64,000 nt of DNA from Siphonodentalium dalli (taxonomy: Eukaryota; Mollusca; Scaphopoda; Gadilida; Siphonodentaliidae): the NCBI GenBank assembly GCA_032622095.1, contig CP136066.1:172795164-172859163 (forward strand). The letters are read 5' to 3'. The notes under the pieces are model-generated. The model was not told where the DNA came from. It did no database searches and saw only the letters and a list, made by a program, of their open reading frames with translations. The number at the start of each line of letters is the position of its first letter. The stretch's first letter is position 1. This document shows, piece by piece, positions 1 to 11,703 of the stretch. Position numbers and translations under genes: made by a program.

Positions 1-1197
1 CTGCAAAATACACCTAATATTAGTCGCTTTTGATTTTTTCCCCGCTAACGAACTATAGGTCGATAAATACTTGAACTAACTTTCTGCGAACACAGAAAGA
101 CGCCATGGACGCATTGCAGTCATAAAAAATACAACAGCCATGCGCACATGGAACAGAAAAGAGCGTTCAGTGTTAGTCCATTCCTGATATGGTAAACATA
201 AAGAGCGTTAATTTCACTTATACGTGAACAATTGAAAATAGCTGGAAAATAGCTGGAAAGTGGCTGTGACGATGGCAAGTATTTTCAGATATTTCAAATA
301 TTACGTGTCAACCCAGTCTGGAGTAAACTACATACCCACATATAAAAAATAGTATCAGTATGAATCTGAGTGTATGTTTACATAGACTGGTGTCAACCTA
401 TCTTATGTATACCTCCTTCCAAATTACGTATGTATATATACGTACCGGTATCTATAGACAGAATTTGGAAGCTCGAATTGGCCATGTCCGTTTTAGCACT
501 TTTCAAAGAATGCATCTCACTGTCATCACTTTCGAAAACTATTATGGTTTGATTTACAATCATATAATGGCATTCTTTCCATATGAAAATTCAATTTCAC
601 TAAATTCAAGAATATTTCGAGGTTGATGTGTGAAAGCCAAGTACAATTCGATGAAGAAAATTTAATTCAAGTTACTTTTCAAAAGAGTGGGCCATTAAGC
701 TTCTTAAATTGAACAAGACAAAATTTCCTATTCGGAGAAATCCCATTCACAGAATTGTCCAACTGATGTCCCCTTGTGGGACGTTCTGGACACAAGCTGG
801 GTCGTTAATGTCACGAAAAATTCATTTACCGACTTGATAGCCAAGAAATGATTTATTTAGCTGTCTCCAAATGTCCGTACAACAGTGAGAATAACACTCT
901 TTATTTTTACCATACTGGGAAGAAACTGACATAGAACGCTCTTTATGCAGACGTCTATAAGCTGCTATCAAAATGCCTGATACGGATTAGAGTAAGGGTA
1001 ACCACAAAAATCTCTGAAACAATTCTGGTGAGTTTTCAGTATGCTTGTCCTAAATCTGAAATTCATACCGTCAGGGTAACCAACTTACAGAAAGGGCACA
1101 TATTATTATTAACAATTTAAGCCTTAGAGATGAGGCATACAAATAAACGACATTTTTTGTACTTTAAAATGATTAAGCTTGTATTCATTCATATATG
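1..1197. other. Intergenic stretch, no gene
   Basis: No conserved reading frame is visible; the longest frames (88 codons or fewer) have no recognisable domain. The only structure seen is a 41-bp-period dimer with the motif AAAGAGCGTT near 154 and 196 (+ orientation) and again inverted near 893 and 935. The two dimers could mark the ends of an element of about 0.8 kb. Confidence 0.5.
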
Positions 1198-1653
1198 TGA
1201 CCCGCCATATCAAATCCAGTCGTAAGTCGGGATTTTTTTACCATGTGCCAATGCATTCTCTTATATATGCTAGTCGACCATAGGTCGCCTCGCATATATA
1301 AGAGAATGCATTGGCCTAACAATTTTTTATCATTTTTTTAAAATAAATGTTTCTTACAATTTTTAGGACATAAAATAAAAAACACCCATTACCCTGCAGG
1401 GAGCCCCACACATATATAGAAGCATATAGAAGAGTGTCGTCAGCTCATGTTTGTCTTAGGCTCTGTATGGGTGAAATTATAAAAATTGTTAAAGAATACA
1501 AGAATTTTTTTTTTAAATTGTAAAAAATTGTTAGGCCAATGGATTCTCTTATATATGCGAGGCGACCTATGGTCGACTCGCATATATAAGAGAATGCATT
1601 GGCACAGGGTAAAAAAAATCCCGACTTACGACTGGATTTGATATGGCGGGTCA
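1198..1653. mobile_element. MITE with TGACCCGCCATATC inverted ends and two 69-bp hairpins
   Basis: The left end TGACCCGCCATATCAAATCC is matched inverted at the right end, where the sequence closes in GGCGGGTCA. Inside, just past each terminus, lies a 69-bp near-perfect hairpin (1247-1315 and 1535-1603), the two in opposite orientation. The middle holds AT-rich sequence and the string CCCTGCAGGGAGCCCC. No transposase frame is present, so it is non-autonomous. Related copies lie at 11375-11703 and 28348-28796, with a truncated relative at 27237-27566. The superfamily is not clear from the termini. Confidence 0.8.
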
Positions 1654-1681
1654 TGTATGGAGAGTGAAATAGCACTGCATG

Positions 1682-1697
1682 CCCCCCCCCCCCCCCC
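1682..1697. repeat. Poly-C tract
   Basis: A run of 16 C. Nearby frames that run through it are low-complexity artefacts. Similar tracts occur at 13574-13587, 29455-29465 (G), 36967-36987, 50483-50495, 51087-51103, 58040-58055 and 60918-60930. Confidence 0.9.
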
Positions 1698-2024
1698 ATG
1701 TGATTCGGCGCCCCTGTATATCATTGCAGCATGTTCACAATCAACGACCATCTGCTCTTGCTCGCAGCCCGTTTCACGTGAATATATATATTGCTTTATT
1801 GGGCGTCACATATTATGTTTGGATAGAATATTGCTACCAGAAAATCGACGTTTTCTTTCAATTGGTGCATATGATTTCATCAGAGGTGCCGGACCTATTG
1901 ATGTAGGGGCAGAGCGACCAGAGAAGGATAACACGTCTAGAGAAGGGCATGCTAAACTTGAAAAGATAAAAACTTGTGGCCCTTTAAGCAATCGATTTCA
2001 TAAGGACCTATGACAGTTGTCGCC

Positions 2025-2425
2025 CGAAAAAATAAATTCGGGGGACTATTAAAATAGCCGGTGTCCGTCCGTGTGTCCGTCCGTCCGGACGTGCGTGCGT
2101 CCGGAAATGGTTTCCGGATAATAACTTTAGTTTCGGTTATTAGATCAAAAGCAAATTTCATAGGTGAGTTTATTAGACCAAAATACAGGTCAAGTTAGAA
2201 TATGGGTTTCCTCCACCCGTTTTTGCGAGAGTTATGGCCCTTTTTGTACTTAGAATCTTGTAATTTTCTGGTTTCCGGATGATAACTTCAGTTTGTGTGA
2301 TCATATCTGAACCACATTTGGTATGTGAGTTTATCAGCCCTATGTACAGGTCAAGTTCGAATGTGGGTATGCTCCGCCCATTTTTGCGAGAGTTGTGGCC
2401 CTTTTTCGACTTGTTATATATTGTG
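2025..2425. repeat. CCGTCCGT-led dimeric dispersed repeat
   Basis: A CCGTCCGT-rich stretch (about 2060-2105) leads into two diverged units with a period of about 161 bp. Each begins GGTTTCCGGAT (2109 and 2270) and shares ACAGGTCAAGTT and TTTTTGCGAGAGTT followed by GGCCCTTTTT. Repeats of this style are common in mollusc genomes (recollection, not a database result). No coding potential is seen. Confidence 0.6.
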
Positions 2426-2837
2426 CTCGTAAAGCAGTAAACTAGTGCAGGGTTTCCGTGCCATTCTATGGAGCATGTATAATGAATTTTGTCTGTCCCC
2501 AACATGAAACCCTCCCTTGGTGGCGCTGAATGCAGTTTGTTCTCCTGGATCATAAGCTCAATGTGAACATATTTCAAAGCGAAATATGTACGCCTATTTT
2601 AAATACGGTGCTAATGTGTTTTAATTGAGGCCCGTGCCATTCGACGGAATAATGGGTATAAGCTCACTATGGGCTTATTTCGGAATCAAATAAGTCCAAT
2701 ATGAACATATATGAATATTTAGATTCAACATTAACATGTATTTGCACGACGTTGCTGAATTGGTTTCGTTGATTATAGGGTACCCAGGATATTAATTTGG
2801 AGGTCTTGGATACTCCCAATCAACGGAAACATACTAA

Positions 2838-3366
2838 CTTAAAGATGGATTATCTCTTTAAATAATAAATTGCAATAGTTGCGTGGGTATAAAATAATAA
2901 ATATGAACTGAAGACCCCTGTCCGGAAAGACTTCTATCAATTAATATTGATTTTATTTCGAATATTTTATTGGGACCGTTTATTTGTCTATTTTTAGAAC
3001 AGACCATTCGGGTGATACCATATAGCGACATAGAGCATTAGGCTGTTCCTATGGCTACGCACCGAATGTCAAATGGCCCAGATTGATTGGTTGTATTGTT
3101 TTATTCCATAGTTATAAGCGATAATGAGTATAATTAACGTTTATTTGTGACAAAACTGCACAATAAAATTTCTGGTCTCTGTTAACAGTAACCACTATTG
3201 TTCGTTAGCTAAACAACCACACCTTTTTAGACCAGAAAATATTCGAAATAAAATTAATATTAATCGATAGAAGCGTTTCCGGACAGGAGTCTTCGATTCA
3301 GATCTAATATTTGATACCCCGATAACTATATAATACATGTTTACAAAGAGATAATCCACCTTTAAC
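2838..3366. mobile_element. Non-autonomous element with long (about 140 bp) inverted ends
   Basis: The left end TTAAAGATGGATTATCTCTTT is answered at the right by AAAGAGATAATCCACCTTTAA. The inner arms also match inverted: GACCCCTGTCCGGAAA near 2930 with TTTCCGGACAGGAGTC near 3275, and TTTATTTCGAATATTTT near 2950 with its complement near 3237. The middle has no coding frame. This is a MITE-like fold-back; the superfamily cannot be assigned. Confidence 0.7.
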
Positions 3367-4220
3367 ATATTCAGCATTTGGTGGCAGACAGGAGGGGCAG
3401 GTGTCCCCTCACAGGCGCCCATGTGTTCGATGTCTGTTGGTGGGTACGCGGGTCGTATCCCGCTGGGACGGTAATTTCGTGGGTGATGATGGTCAGCAGC
3501 CGTGTCCGACTGGAGTGTCATACAGTATATCAACCAGCTGTCGGGTATAAGATCTCATTACTCTTAAATAAATCAACTGTCAACAATCTGACTGACTTGT
3601 CATGGACGCATTGATTTTATTTCCGGTGTTCAGTTATGCGGAAGTGCGCACAGCCCAAACGGTATATATATAATGATACCGCGTCGGATTTGACATCATA
3701 TAACATTGTACTTTTTTCTACGAACAATTAATTAAATCGCACCCATGAGCACATTAATATGAGGTTTTTGGTGGTCGATTATCACCACGTTTAGACTTTT
3801 AAAAAGTTAATCGATCGCCTCTGATAAAGAGCGTCCACGAGTTAACCACGGTGAGGAATCACGTGGTTTCGAGGTTGGTGAGTACCACGCACTCAAAACG
3901 TGCAAACGCACAAAAACATAATTTATGAGGAATTGACACAAAACATAGCATTTTGACTGTTACGAGCATATGCTAGTTAATTTTTAAAACAAGTTGATAC
4001 CTTATTTGTTCGGAAATACTCATTAGTTTTCTATAACACTCTGACTAACGTTTCGAGTCGGAGGTTCGTGGGATACACAAGACCATATACTTCTTGGAGA
4101 ATCCATCGACTAACAGAATGTTAGCGCAAACAACTGTGAGTTTGAACACAAATTAGGTATTAGCTTGTTTGAAAAATAGTATAGCATATGCTCGTAGCTG
4201 CCAAAATACCATGTAATATA
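3367..4220. other. Intergenic stretch with one relic of the downstream palindrome
   Basis: No gene is seen. Sequence at 3838-3900 (GGAATCACGTGGTTTCGAG, then AGTACCACGCACTC) matches, in inverted orientation, sequence at about 4605-4665 inside the large palindromic element, so that element or a relative may extend this far left. Confidence 0.45.
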
Positions 4221-5180
4221 TAGAGGATCTCACATGAGTTTCTATTTTATACGGAATTTATCAACCGAGTTCACTAAATTCGATTTGAGCCGAGGTTTAC
4301 CGAGGCTCAAATAGAATTTAGTGGACGAGGTTGATAAATTACGCATAAAATAGGACGAGTGTGAGATACTTTTTATCACATGATCAAATAAACGCGAAGC
4401 AATGCGAAATATCCATCGAAAACAACGATAATAAACTGCAGCGATCGCAAGTCATTTGAAGAACGATGTGACGTCATCGCACGCGCTGATATTAAACGTG
4501 TCTATTACCGATAATTATGAAACTGCTTTTATGGCCAAATTATGTGATAAATAATTATCTTACCCTTTTCCTCGTTCTGGTCGCGTTTGTGATCTCCTCG
4601 GCCATTTTGAATGCGTGGTACTCATCAACTCGAAACCACGTGATTCCCCACCGTGTTAACGTTACCCAAAGTAGCAGTTGAATAGTGTCCAAATTTTGTG
4701 AATATAGTTCATAAAAGCTGTTCAGTTTACTGTCAGTTGACATTTTTTGAATTGTCAGTTGTGGTAAACTTAAAATGGGAGGAAGTCAATTGTTTCCCCA
4801 CATTAATATCGAAGAGCCCATTTAATTGTCAAGTCTTGACACGACCCTATAGTAATTTATCACATAATTAACCCAGAAAACCATCTTCATAATTATTGGT
4901 AAGACACACGTGTAATATTAGCGCGTGCGATGGCGTCACGGCATTATTTAAATGACTTGCGATTGCTGAAGTTTATGATTGCTGTTTTCGATGAATACTT
5001 CGCGTTTATTTGATCATGCATGTGATAAAAGATATCTCAAACTCGTTCTATTTTATACGTAATTTCTCAACCTCGTCCACTAAATTCTATTTGAGCCGCG
5101 GTAAACCTCGGCTCAAATCGAATTTAGTGAACTCGGTTGATAAATTCCGTATAAAAGAGAAACTCATGTGAGATCCTCTA
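4221..5180. mobile_element. Large palindromic (fold-back) element, about 1 kb
   Basis: Two arms of about 330 bp (4221-4556 and about 4850-5180) are inverted copies of each other, beginning TAGAGGATCTCACATG and ending with its complement. Each arm carries a smaller palindrome of its own (for example 4274-4323, ACTAAATTCGATTTGAG and its near complement), so folding is possible at two scales. The middle, read on the - strand, contains a short GC-richer frame (see 4555-4743). A degenerate relative lies at about 7605-7700. No transposase is present. Confidence 0.75.
4555..4743 (-). other. Short frame in the palindrome's middle, possibly a captured first exon
   Basis: On the - strand a 62-codon frame includes MAEEITNATRTRKR with a good initiation context (CAAAATGG) and is followed by AGG|GTAAGA, which resembles a splice donor. 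Its codons are more CpG-rich than the surroundings. It matches no family I recognise. It may be a gene 5' end picked up by the palindromic element or chance; I infer no function. Confidence 0.2.
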
Positions 5181-5323
5181 TTTATCGCATATGTAGCAAT
5201 ATGTCGTTAAAAATGTGTCAAAAAATACCCGACATATTAATAAACGGACTTTATATACATGTGTACCATGAACAGACTTACCGAAGTTATAGACATTTAT
5301 CAACTTTCTGTCTGGAAGTGAGA

Positions 5324-5385
5324 TGAACGCTCTTTATTGTTACCATATGAGGAACAAGACTAACAAGGATTGTTCTTCATTATTC
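5324..5385. repeat. 41-bp-period dimer (minus orientation), second half decayed
   Basis: GAACGCTCTTTATTGTTACC begins at 5325, followed 41 bp later by a decayed second unit. The same dimer occurs at about 154-209, 893-949, 7211-7265, 10544-10600 and 25384-25450. Confidence 0.5.
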
Positions 5386-5782
5386 CATGCGCAAAGGATT
5401 CTTTGTTAAAATAGTGACAGATAATGTGGCATTGTAAATAATGTATATATTGTAAATACTTTCCTTCGTGTATTCTAGGTGATGAGAATTAAAAAACAAT
5501 ACAGATGCGCCGACTCGAGGCCAATGTCAAAACAATTACATAAATAAAATGTGATCAGAATTATAGTATATTTTTTATCATATTATATATATATGAATTG
5601 ATATAGATATATTTTGTATGTTGGTGGAATATGTTTAAATTATATCATATATCTAATGACATATTAAGTTTCGAGAAAGAACTAATCGGTGACTCTTACA
5701 TTCAGTGTGCCTTTAATGTGAGGCTTGATGTGTATATGTCACTTTAAGTCATAGTGCTATCGGTAACAGTCGGTGTATATCT

Positions 5783-6040
5783 TTAACCCTTTGAGTGCCA
5801 GGGGCCGATCTCATCGGCCCTAAACCTACAAAATAAGTCTGTTAAAGAATATAAGAATAAATTATAAAAATTGTAAAAAATTGTAAAAAAAATAAATAAT
5901 AATAATAATAATAATTGTTAGGCCAATGCATTCTCTTATATATGCGAGGCGACCTATGGTCGACTCGCATATATAAGAGAATGCATTGGCACAGGGTATA
6001 TGGGTTGATACAAAAATCGACCTGGCACTCAAAGGGTTAA
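5783..6040. mobile_element. piggyBac-like MITE (TTAA CCCTTTGAGTGCCAGG) with one hairpin
   Basis: TTAA occurs at both ends, followed on the left by CCCTTTGAGTGCCAGG and matched inverted on the right by CCTGGCACTCAAAGGG. TTAA target sites and CCC/GGG-starting ends are the signature of the piggyBac superfamily. Internally it holds GGGCCGATCTCATCGGCCC, an (AAT)n run and one 69-bp hairpin (5922-5990). A second copy in opposite orientation lies at 47475-47727. There is no transposase. Confidence 0.85.
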
Positions 6041-7210
6041 TACAGGCATGCACCCAGTTCGGAATACATTGATTTATCGAATATATATATGAATTGAGAA
6101 GTCGTAATTTCAGTCGTGCCAAGGTTTAGCACCGGATGAAATTGTGGTTTTATTGAAATAAATGGCAATTCCCCACAACAATTAAGGCATGACATGACAA
6201 TTTCTGCAGAGGCTACGGCTTTGCCAACAGGGGCCTGGCGTCCGGTTACTCTTCAGTTGTTACACACCTGCTGGGATTATGTCGAGACGAACCATAGGGG
6301 CCCGTAAATTTTGTCAGTCGATATCAAGTTATGACACATTTATCCACAAATTACACAATCGAGTCATTTGATGAGGTATGTTGGTTCGGTACATTAGTAT
6401 ATTTTGTTTGTGAATAAAAAAGCTGTATGCTCAATTGGAAATATATCACAACTCGATTTGCTATAGCAAGTTGACATTAAGATGCCGCATATTGACTGAA
6501 GATTGGCTATATAATTTCAACATTGATGCCATGATATTGGTTTTCAGAGACTTGATCTTCCAGCATTGGAGCTATATCATCGGACGTGTGGCTTGGTCGA
6601 AACGGTAGAGCACTTATTATATACATATATAGCAAGTATTGGCTGGTTTTGAGGGGAGAAATACTATTTGAAATTGTAAACTATTTGAATTATATTATGC
6701 CAGTCACAATGATTGGAGTGTCTTTTGGAGTTACGTATATAGAATCTGTCTGCATCATCCAATGCACCCCCATTTGTTTAAGGTGAAGACTTCAAAAAAG
6801 GGACACGGAAGGTCCCTTGCGATTAACTTCCGCTTCATGCCACCATTTCTGAAGTTAATATCCGGAAAGGCTTGTCGTGGAGACGGTAGATGCTGACGAC
6901 GTCACAGGCCTAAATCTGAACGCACGCCGACGCGAAGTGGGTGGGTGGTCACACGCAGGTGTCGCTTTGGCACCGACGTACCCTTTATATAATTCAGTGG
7001 AGGCGACGACTCTTTCCATTTCACTTATTTACACCAATGCTGCACCTAAAGCATCGTATGGTATATATAGTTTTACGTTCACTTTTGTTACACCCGGTCC
7101 GGTTATGTAGATCTATTTGGTTGATAATACGGATTTTGATGTGGCAGAAACACTTATTGATGTCATATACTTTAGAAAAATCGGATACCAACTCTTCTTC
7201 AGCGTGAAAC
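6041..7210. other. Intergenic stretch, no supported gene
   Basis: Several short frames (66-88 codons) have no domain signal. A tRNA-like box-A stretch at about 6587-6612 has no matching box B or cloverleaf and is not called. I see no other structure. Confidence 0.4.
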
Positions 7211-7265
7211 AATAAAGAGCGTTCTTTGTCAATCTAATCCTGACGTGCTAAAAATAAAGAGCGTC
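7211..7265. repeat. 41-bp-period dimer (plus orientation)
   Basis: AATAAAGAGCGTTC at 7211 and AAATAAAGAGCGTC at 7252 are the cores of two 41-bp units. Confidence 0.55.
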
Positions 7266-7312
7266 TATCTGACATTTCTGCGGAAAAAAAATGGAAAATT
7301 GTCATGACTTTA

Positions 7313-7445
7313 TTAAAGGCCCACTTATTTTAGAACCCCATAATATGTGCCATATTTTATATCATTTGAAAGAGGAAGCTCCAAAACATTGTATTATCAA
7401 CTTATTCGGTGCAATAAACTGTGAACATGTTTTTGTTGAAATACC
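7313..7445. mobile_element. Left-end fragment of the GGCCCACTT MITE family
   Basis: It starts TTAAAGGCCCACTTATTTT and matches the first 130 bp or so of the element at 8309-8774, including GAAAGAGGAAGCTCC and AAACATTGTATTAT. No matching right end was found, so it looks truncated. Confidence 0.6.
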
Positions 7446-8308
7446 GACTTGCGATTAACTCCTTTCAAATTAAGAAGACAGAACGTGGAGGTTCAAATGA
7501 GCCATGTCCGTTGGCCAATTTGCTACGGAATGAATTATGAAAGACTAAACATGTATTGAAATATATCCTTCGTAAATGTTGTTTGGTCGGTCCGATAGTA
7601 TATATCACATAATTACATGTATTTATCACATAATTAGACCCTAAACCCGGTCTCGTGTTTTAGTAAGACACACGTGTATCATCGGCACGCGCAGTGATGT
7701 AAGAGCTTAGCTCAATGCTATATCGAATGTTATTATTATGTTAATTAGAATATCATTATGATATTCAATTTGTGTTTGGTTATTTACTGTCGACTGTGAG
7801 ATAAACATGGGTGATAAGAGTGTTTGAACAATTTTGTCAACAAGAAAAGACACATTTAAATTGTTAACCCATGTCGCTCCCCACTACCTCAACTTAGACA
7901 ATTTTTTTAAACAGTTGGAAACTGCATGCCGTCAACCATTTAGTTGGAAATGTCAGACCAAAAGTAAACTAAATTGAATTTGCTCTGACAGCTTGATATT
8001 CCAACCGGTAGTTAGTGTGATATTTGTTGTCGAATAGTTTCGTACATTCTGTTAAATTATTGGGACTCAAATGCTATCAGTTGGAAATGTCCTATACAAT
8101 ATCTATATATATATCCAACACTCCAACGACAGAACTGTTATCTTGTAATGTTAAGCTATTATCCTTGTAATTTTAATCTATTATCTTGTAATTGTAATGT
8201 AGTTGTTTAAAATGTATCAGGAGCGATGCTCCGTGGAAGCTGTCAAAACTTGTGCCGCAATTCCTTGTGTATTTGTAAATATTAATCAGTTATATTAAAA
8301 AACTATGC

Positions 8309-8774
8309 TTAAAGTCCCACTTAATTTTTGAACCCTCAGATCACATATATAAAATATATGCCGCCATATTATATACCATTTGAAAGAGGAAGCTCCAAAA
8401 CATTGTATTATAAACTTATCCGGTGTTATAAACTGTGAACGTGTTGTTTTTGTTGAGTTACTGAGGTGATTTTTTCACCTGGATTGTAATTCAAATTGTA
8501 TTATTTTCAATTGAGGGGGAATAACTCTAAATGATAAAGATAGTTATTCCCCTTTCATTGAAAATACATTTTTAGTTTGAATTATGTTGCATTCTGGGAG
8601 CCAAAACGGGGGTAATCTTTGTATGATTACAGCTGTTTTCTATTTCTCTATGGGCATCTTCTGAGACACAGACGTTTCAAATGGTGATGAATTATAGTAT
8701 TTTATGGCATAGATTGTTATTAAAACCGTATAAAAAAATAATCAGTGACTCGAAAATTAAGTGGGCCTTTAAAG
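8309..8774. mobile_element. MITE with GGCCCACTTAATTTTCGA-type inverted ends
   Basis: The left end TTAAAGTCCCACTTAATTTT and right end CGAAAATTAAGTGGGCC are inverted repeats, flanked by TTAA-containing sequence. The interior has a secondary inverted pair around AGGGGGAATAACTCTAAATG and ATAGTTATTCCCC (about 8513-8555). No coding frame is seen. A better-preserved copy lies at 42099-42533 just after exon 2. Confidence 0.75.
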
Positions 8775-8854
8775 TAAATACTGTATACGTCGGAATTACA
8801 TCTGCATTATGTGTGTTGGGCTTCGCCTAAATATGTTCTTCGAGTATACAGCTC

Positions 8855-9420
8855 TCCTTAGCACATGTGTGGTGCTTTGTCTCTAGATTCGCCGTCTTTC
8901 AGTGGGGGTGAGGATCTTCATGAAAACAAAATTTTCTCCTTTCGTATAGGAGATAGTTCCAGTCATCAGAACATTCCCATAAATAGATTAATGGGAATCA
9001 AGCCAATATATATAAGCGAGTATCAAGTTGTGAATGCATTCTAAGTTCTTCGGATACAGCGTTGTTTAGATGTATTTAGCACGTGGGTTGTGCCTCACCT
9101 ATTACCGCCCTCATTCCGTGGGAGGGGGTATTTATGGCACTTGGGTGGTGCCTTGGCTATAGATTCGACCACTTTCAGTGGGCTGGGGATCTTTAAGAAA
9201 ACCCATTAACTATATATTTTCGTTCCGACATATGAATGAGAATCAAGAGATGATCCATCAGCTAGTATTGTGTTTTTAAAGAATTATAGTTTCTTTATAG
9301 GTTTATAACTCGTGGGTGGTACTTCACTTATAACCGCCCTCCTTCGATGGTGTGGGTTGTTTAAGACAGAGTATTATCTCCTTTCGTGTAGGTGTGAGTT
9401 ACAGTTACTGGAATCCAAAT
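8855..9420. repeat. Diverged tandem repeat
   Basis: Repeating blocks share GTGGTGC, CAGTGGG, then GGATCTT, TTCTCCTTTCGT and ATGGGAATCAAG. They appear at about 8860, 9078, 9135 and 9305, so the array is degenerate. A separate related fragment (TCATCAGAACATTCC, ATGGGAATAAAGC) lies at 10968-11090. Confidence 0.5.
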
Positions 9421-9957
9421 CGATGTCTTTCTATTATACCTAGGCTATATCGACCACAAGGTATATATCCATCCATAACCATGCAGCTCGCGATCGACAA
9501 GAAAAACACCCGGCGCCGCTCTGTCTAGCTGATTCCTTACAAATAAAAAATAAATGACTGTTCGGGGGAAATAATGGGCTAATGCAGCCTCAGTAATGCG
9601 TATGGATTTGCGAGTGTTATTTTACAATACCCCGGACGATGTCTTTACAATGGTAGGATAATCAGCAGCAATCGAATTCTTCCTTAGAACCTTTAGTTGT
9701 CCTGATAGTTTATAAATCGCCGCCCAACTCATCGCAGATAACTCCAATTGACCGTCAAATACAGTTGATCGGATTTTTATATTTCCCCAAAGAATGGGGT
9801 CTCGTTTTTGATTGCACTGCCTTTGGACATGTATTATACTTTGAAGCTATACTCATAAGGTTCACGCCTCAATTTAAAACCTATAGTATTTGTTCAATTG
9901 ATTGTAAAAAGGTCGCCAAAATACGTGGAATACTTATGTGCCCATACTAGTATACGC

Positions 9958-10228
9958 TTAACCCGTTTACGATGGCATCTGCGCTGGTGCAGCATTTAAA
10001 AACCTGTACCATGGCAGTGCATTTTCTTATATATGCAAGTCTCACAATAGGGAGCCTCGCATATATAAGAGAATCCGATGACTTACAAGGTCAATAGTGT
10101 TAGGCCAATGCATTCTCTTATATATATGCGAGGCTCCCTATATATATGGGAGACTCGCAGATATAAGAGAATGCATTGGTACAGGGTTTTTGCAAAATTG
10201 CAGGAAGCTCCAGTCATGGAAGGGTTAA
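9958..10228. mobile_element. TTAA-flanked MITE with variant hairpins
   Basis: TTAA stands at both ends, followed by CCCGTTTACGATGG on the left and ending CCATGACTGG-type (complement) on the right, so the termini are diverged. It carries two versions of the hairpin: a decayed one (about 10012-10080) and one at 10104-10180 whose loop is replaced by GGCTCCCTATATATATGGGA. It is a fourth type of terminus carrying the same hairpin idea. Confidence 0.7.
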
Positions 10229-11142
10229 TATAATTCGGAAATTCATTAGCAGTTTCCATTGTCCAACATAAACGCCATTTAGTATTACAATATCACGATA
10301 AACGCAACAATAGACTCTCTTTATTTGCTCTTGATTGTTGCATGCTATTTTCTTTCTGATGCCATTAAATCTAACACTTCAATAATTTTCCTAGGCATAT
10401 ATAATCCGTTTATATTTATTTCAAACATATGTCGACATATTTTTATAACGGGACGTGATATACACACCAATATTACTAATACTAGGTTTAGTTTTCATAC
10501 CCGAAAGTCGCTAATTGATCAGATACTCGGTGCGTTTTTGGTTGACGCTCTTTATTATGTACCATATATGGTAACATTGATCCGAAGCGCTCAATATTTC
10601 TCACCGATTCATCAGGTGTCAACGGCTTTATACGACTACCAAGCGAGTAAATTATTTGTAAATTTGCCCAATGCCTCCGGTTGTCAATGAAAACAATGTT
10701 AGCTGACTTAGGTTGATGAAACTAAGCTAAATGATATTGAACTTATGAGCCCATTCGTGTGAGGTTTTGATGATCGGGCATCTACGTTCAAAAGAGGCGT
10801 TTTCATCGGGTGTTTTGTTTTAGTTCGGAACCGAAAATTCAATTGATCACTAGATCATAAAGAATCAAATATCACTATAGGGTTGATGCAATTGATTTTT
10901 TATGTTTCATTAGCAATGTTAATTTGATTCATATTTGGTGTCACATATTTTATCTCGATCCTTTCATATATAGGTGTGAGTTCCGTTCATCAGAACATTC
11001 CTACGGGTGAATTTATGGGAATAAAGCAATTATCCATCAGCGGGTATCGAGTTATTGAACCATGCTATAAGCTCATCGGATACAGATTTCATTAAAACAC
11101 TTTGGTTTATAATATATACTTATGGTTAAAACTTTGGTTTTG
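10229..11142. other. Intergenic stretch with a 41-bp dimer
   Basis: No gene is supported; a 121-codon frame from 10325 has no domain and runs through repeat sequence. The GACGCTCTTTATT dimer is at 10544-10600. A block at 10968-11090 is related to the repeat at 8855-9420. Confidence 0.4.
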
Positions 11143-11340
11143 TTAATCCGCAACTGTCCTGGATATGATGAATTCAAAGGTCTTTTGAAAACTCATTTAT
11201 TCACGGAATATTATTCTGAACATTTGGGCGTGCAACTAATGAACCAGCTTTCAATGCGGTCTTCATAATTATCGCATGTCTGAACTGTAAATTTGTGAAT
11301 TTATTTTAATGTTGTCAAGCGCCTTGAAATCTCAGTAATA
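11143..11340 (+). pseudogene. Possible 3' remnant of a non-LTR retrotransposon
   Basis: Read in + frame the sequence gives a fragment containing EFKGLLKTHLFTEYY before stops. It resembles the F-K-x-x-L-K-T-x-L-F stretch commonly found at the carboxyl end of LINE reverse transcriptase proteins. It is followed by a GCGCCTTGAAAT-type tail. No reverse transcriptase core motif is present. The call rests on a short motif and is tentative. Confidence 0.3.
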
Positions 11341-11374
11341 TGTGCGCAAAACAAAATATGTGTGATATGATATG

Positions 11375-11703
11375 TGACCCGCCATAACAAATCCAGTCGG
11401 AAGTCGGGATTTGTTTACCCTGTGCCAATGCATTCTCTTATATATGCGAGTCGACCATAGGTCGCCTCGCATATATAAGAGAATGCATTGGCCTAACAAT
11501 TTTTTATAAATTTTTTTAAATAAATGTTTCTGACAATTTTTAGGACATAAAATTAAAAAAACATCCATTACCCTGCAGGGAGCCCCACACATATATAGAA
11601 ACAAACAGAAGAGTGTCGGCTGCTCATGTTTGTCTGGGGCTCTGTATGCCAGTGTATGGGTAAAAAAATCCCGACTTACGACTGGATTTGATATGGCGGG
11701 TCA
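11375..11703. mobile_element. TGACCCGCC-ended MITE with one hairpin
   Basis: It has the same inverted ends as 1198-1653 and the same CCCTGCAGGGAGCCCC interior. It keeps only the left hairpin (11424-11492); where the right hairpin should be, the sequence runs straight into GGGTAAAAAAATCCCG. It lies about 0.5 kb upstream of the TRIM gene's first coding exon. Confidence 0.8.

Noticed and set aside
1657-2013. 118-codon frame
   Set aside because: Begins in a MITE end, runs through a C16 tract and has no domain.
6587-6612. tRNA-like box A (TGGCTTGGTCGAAACGGTAG)
   Set aside because: No GGTTCGA-type box B at the right distance and no cloverleaf pairing.
10325-10690. 121-codon frame
   Set aside because: Contains the 41-bp dimer and shows no domain.
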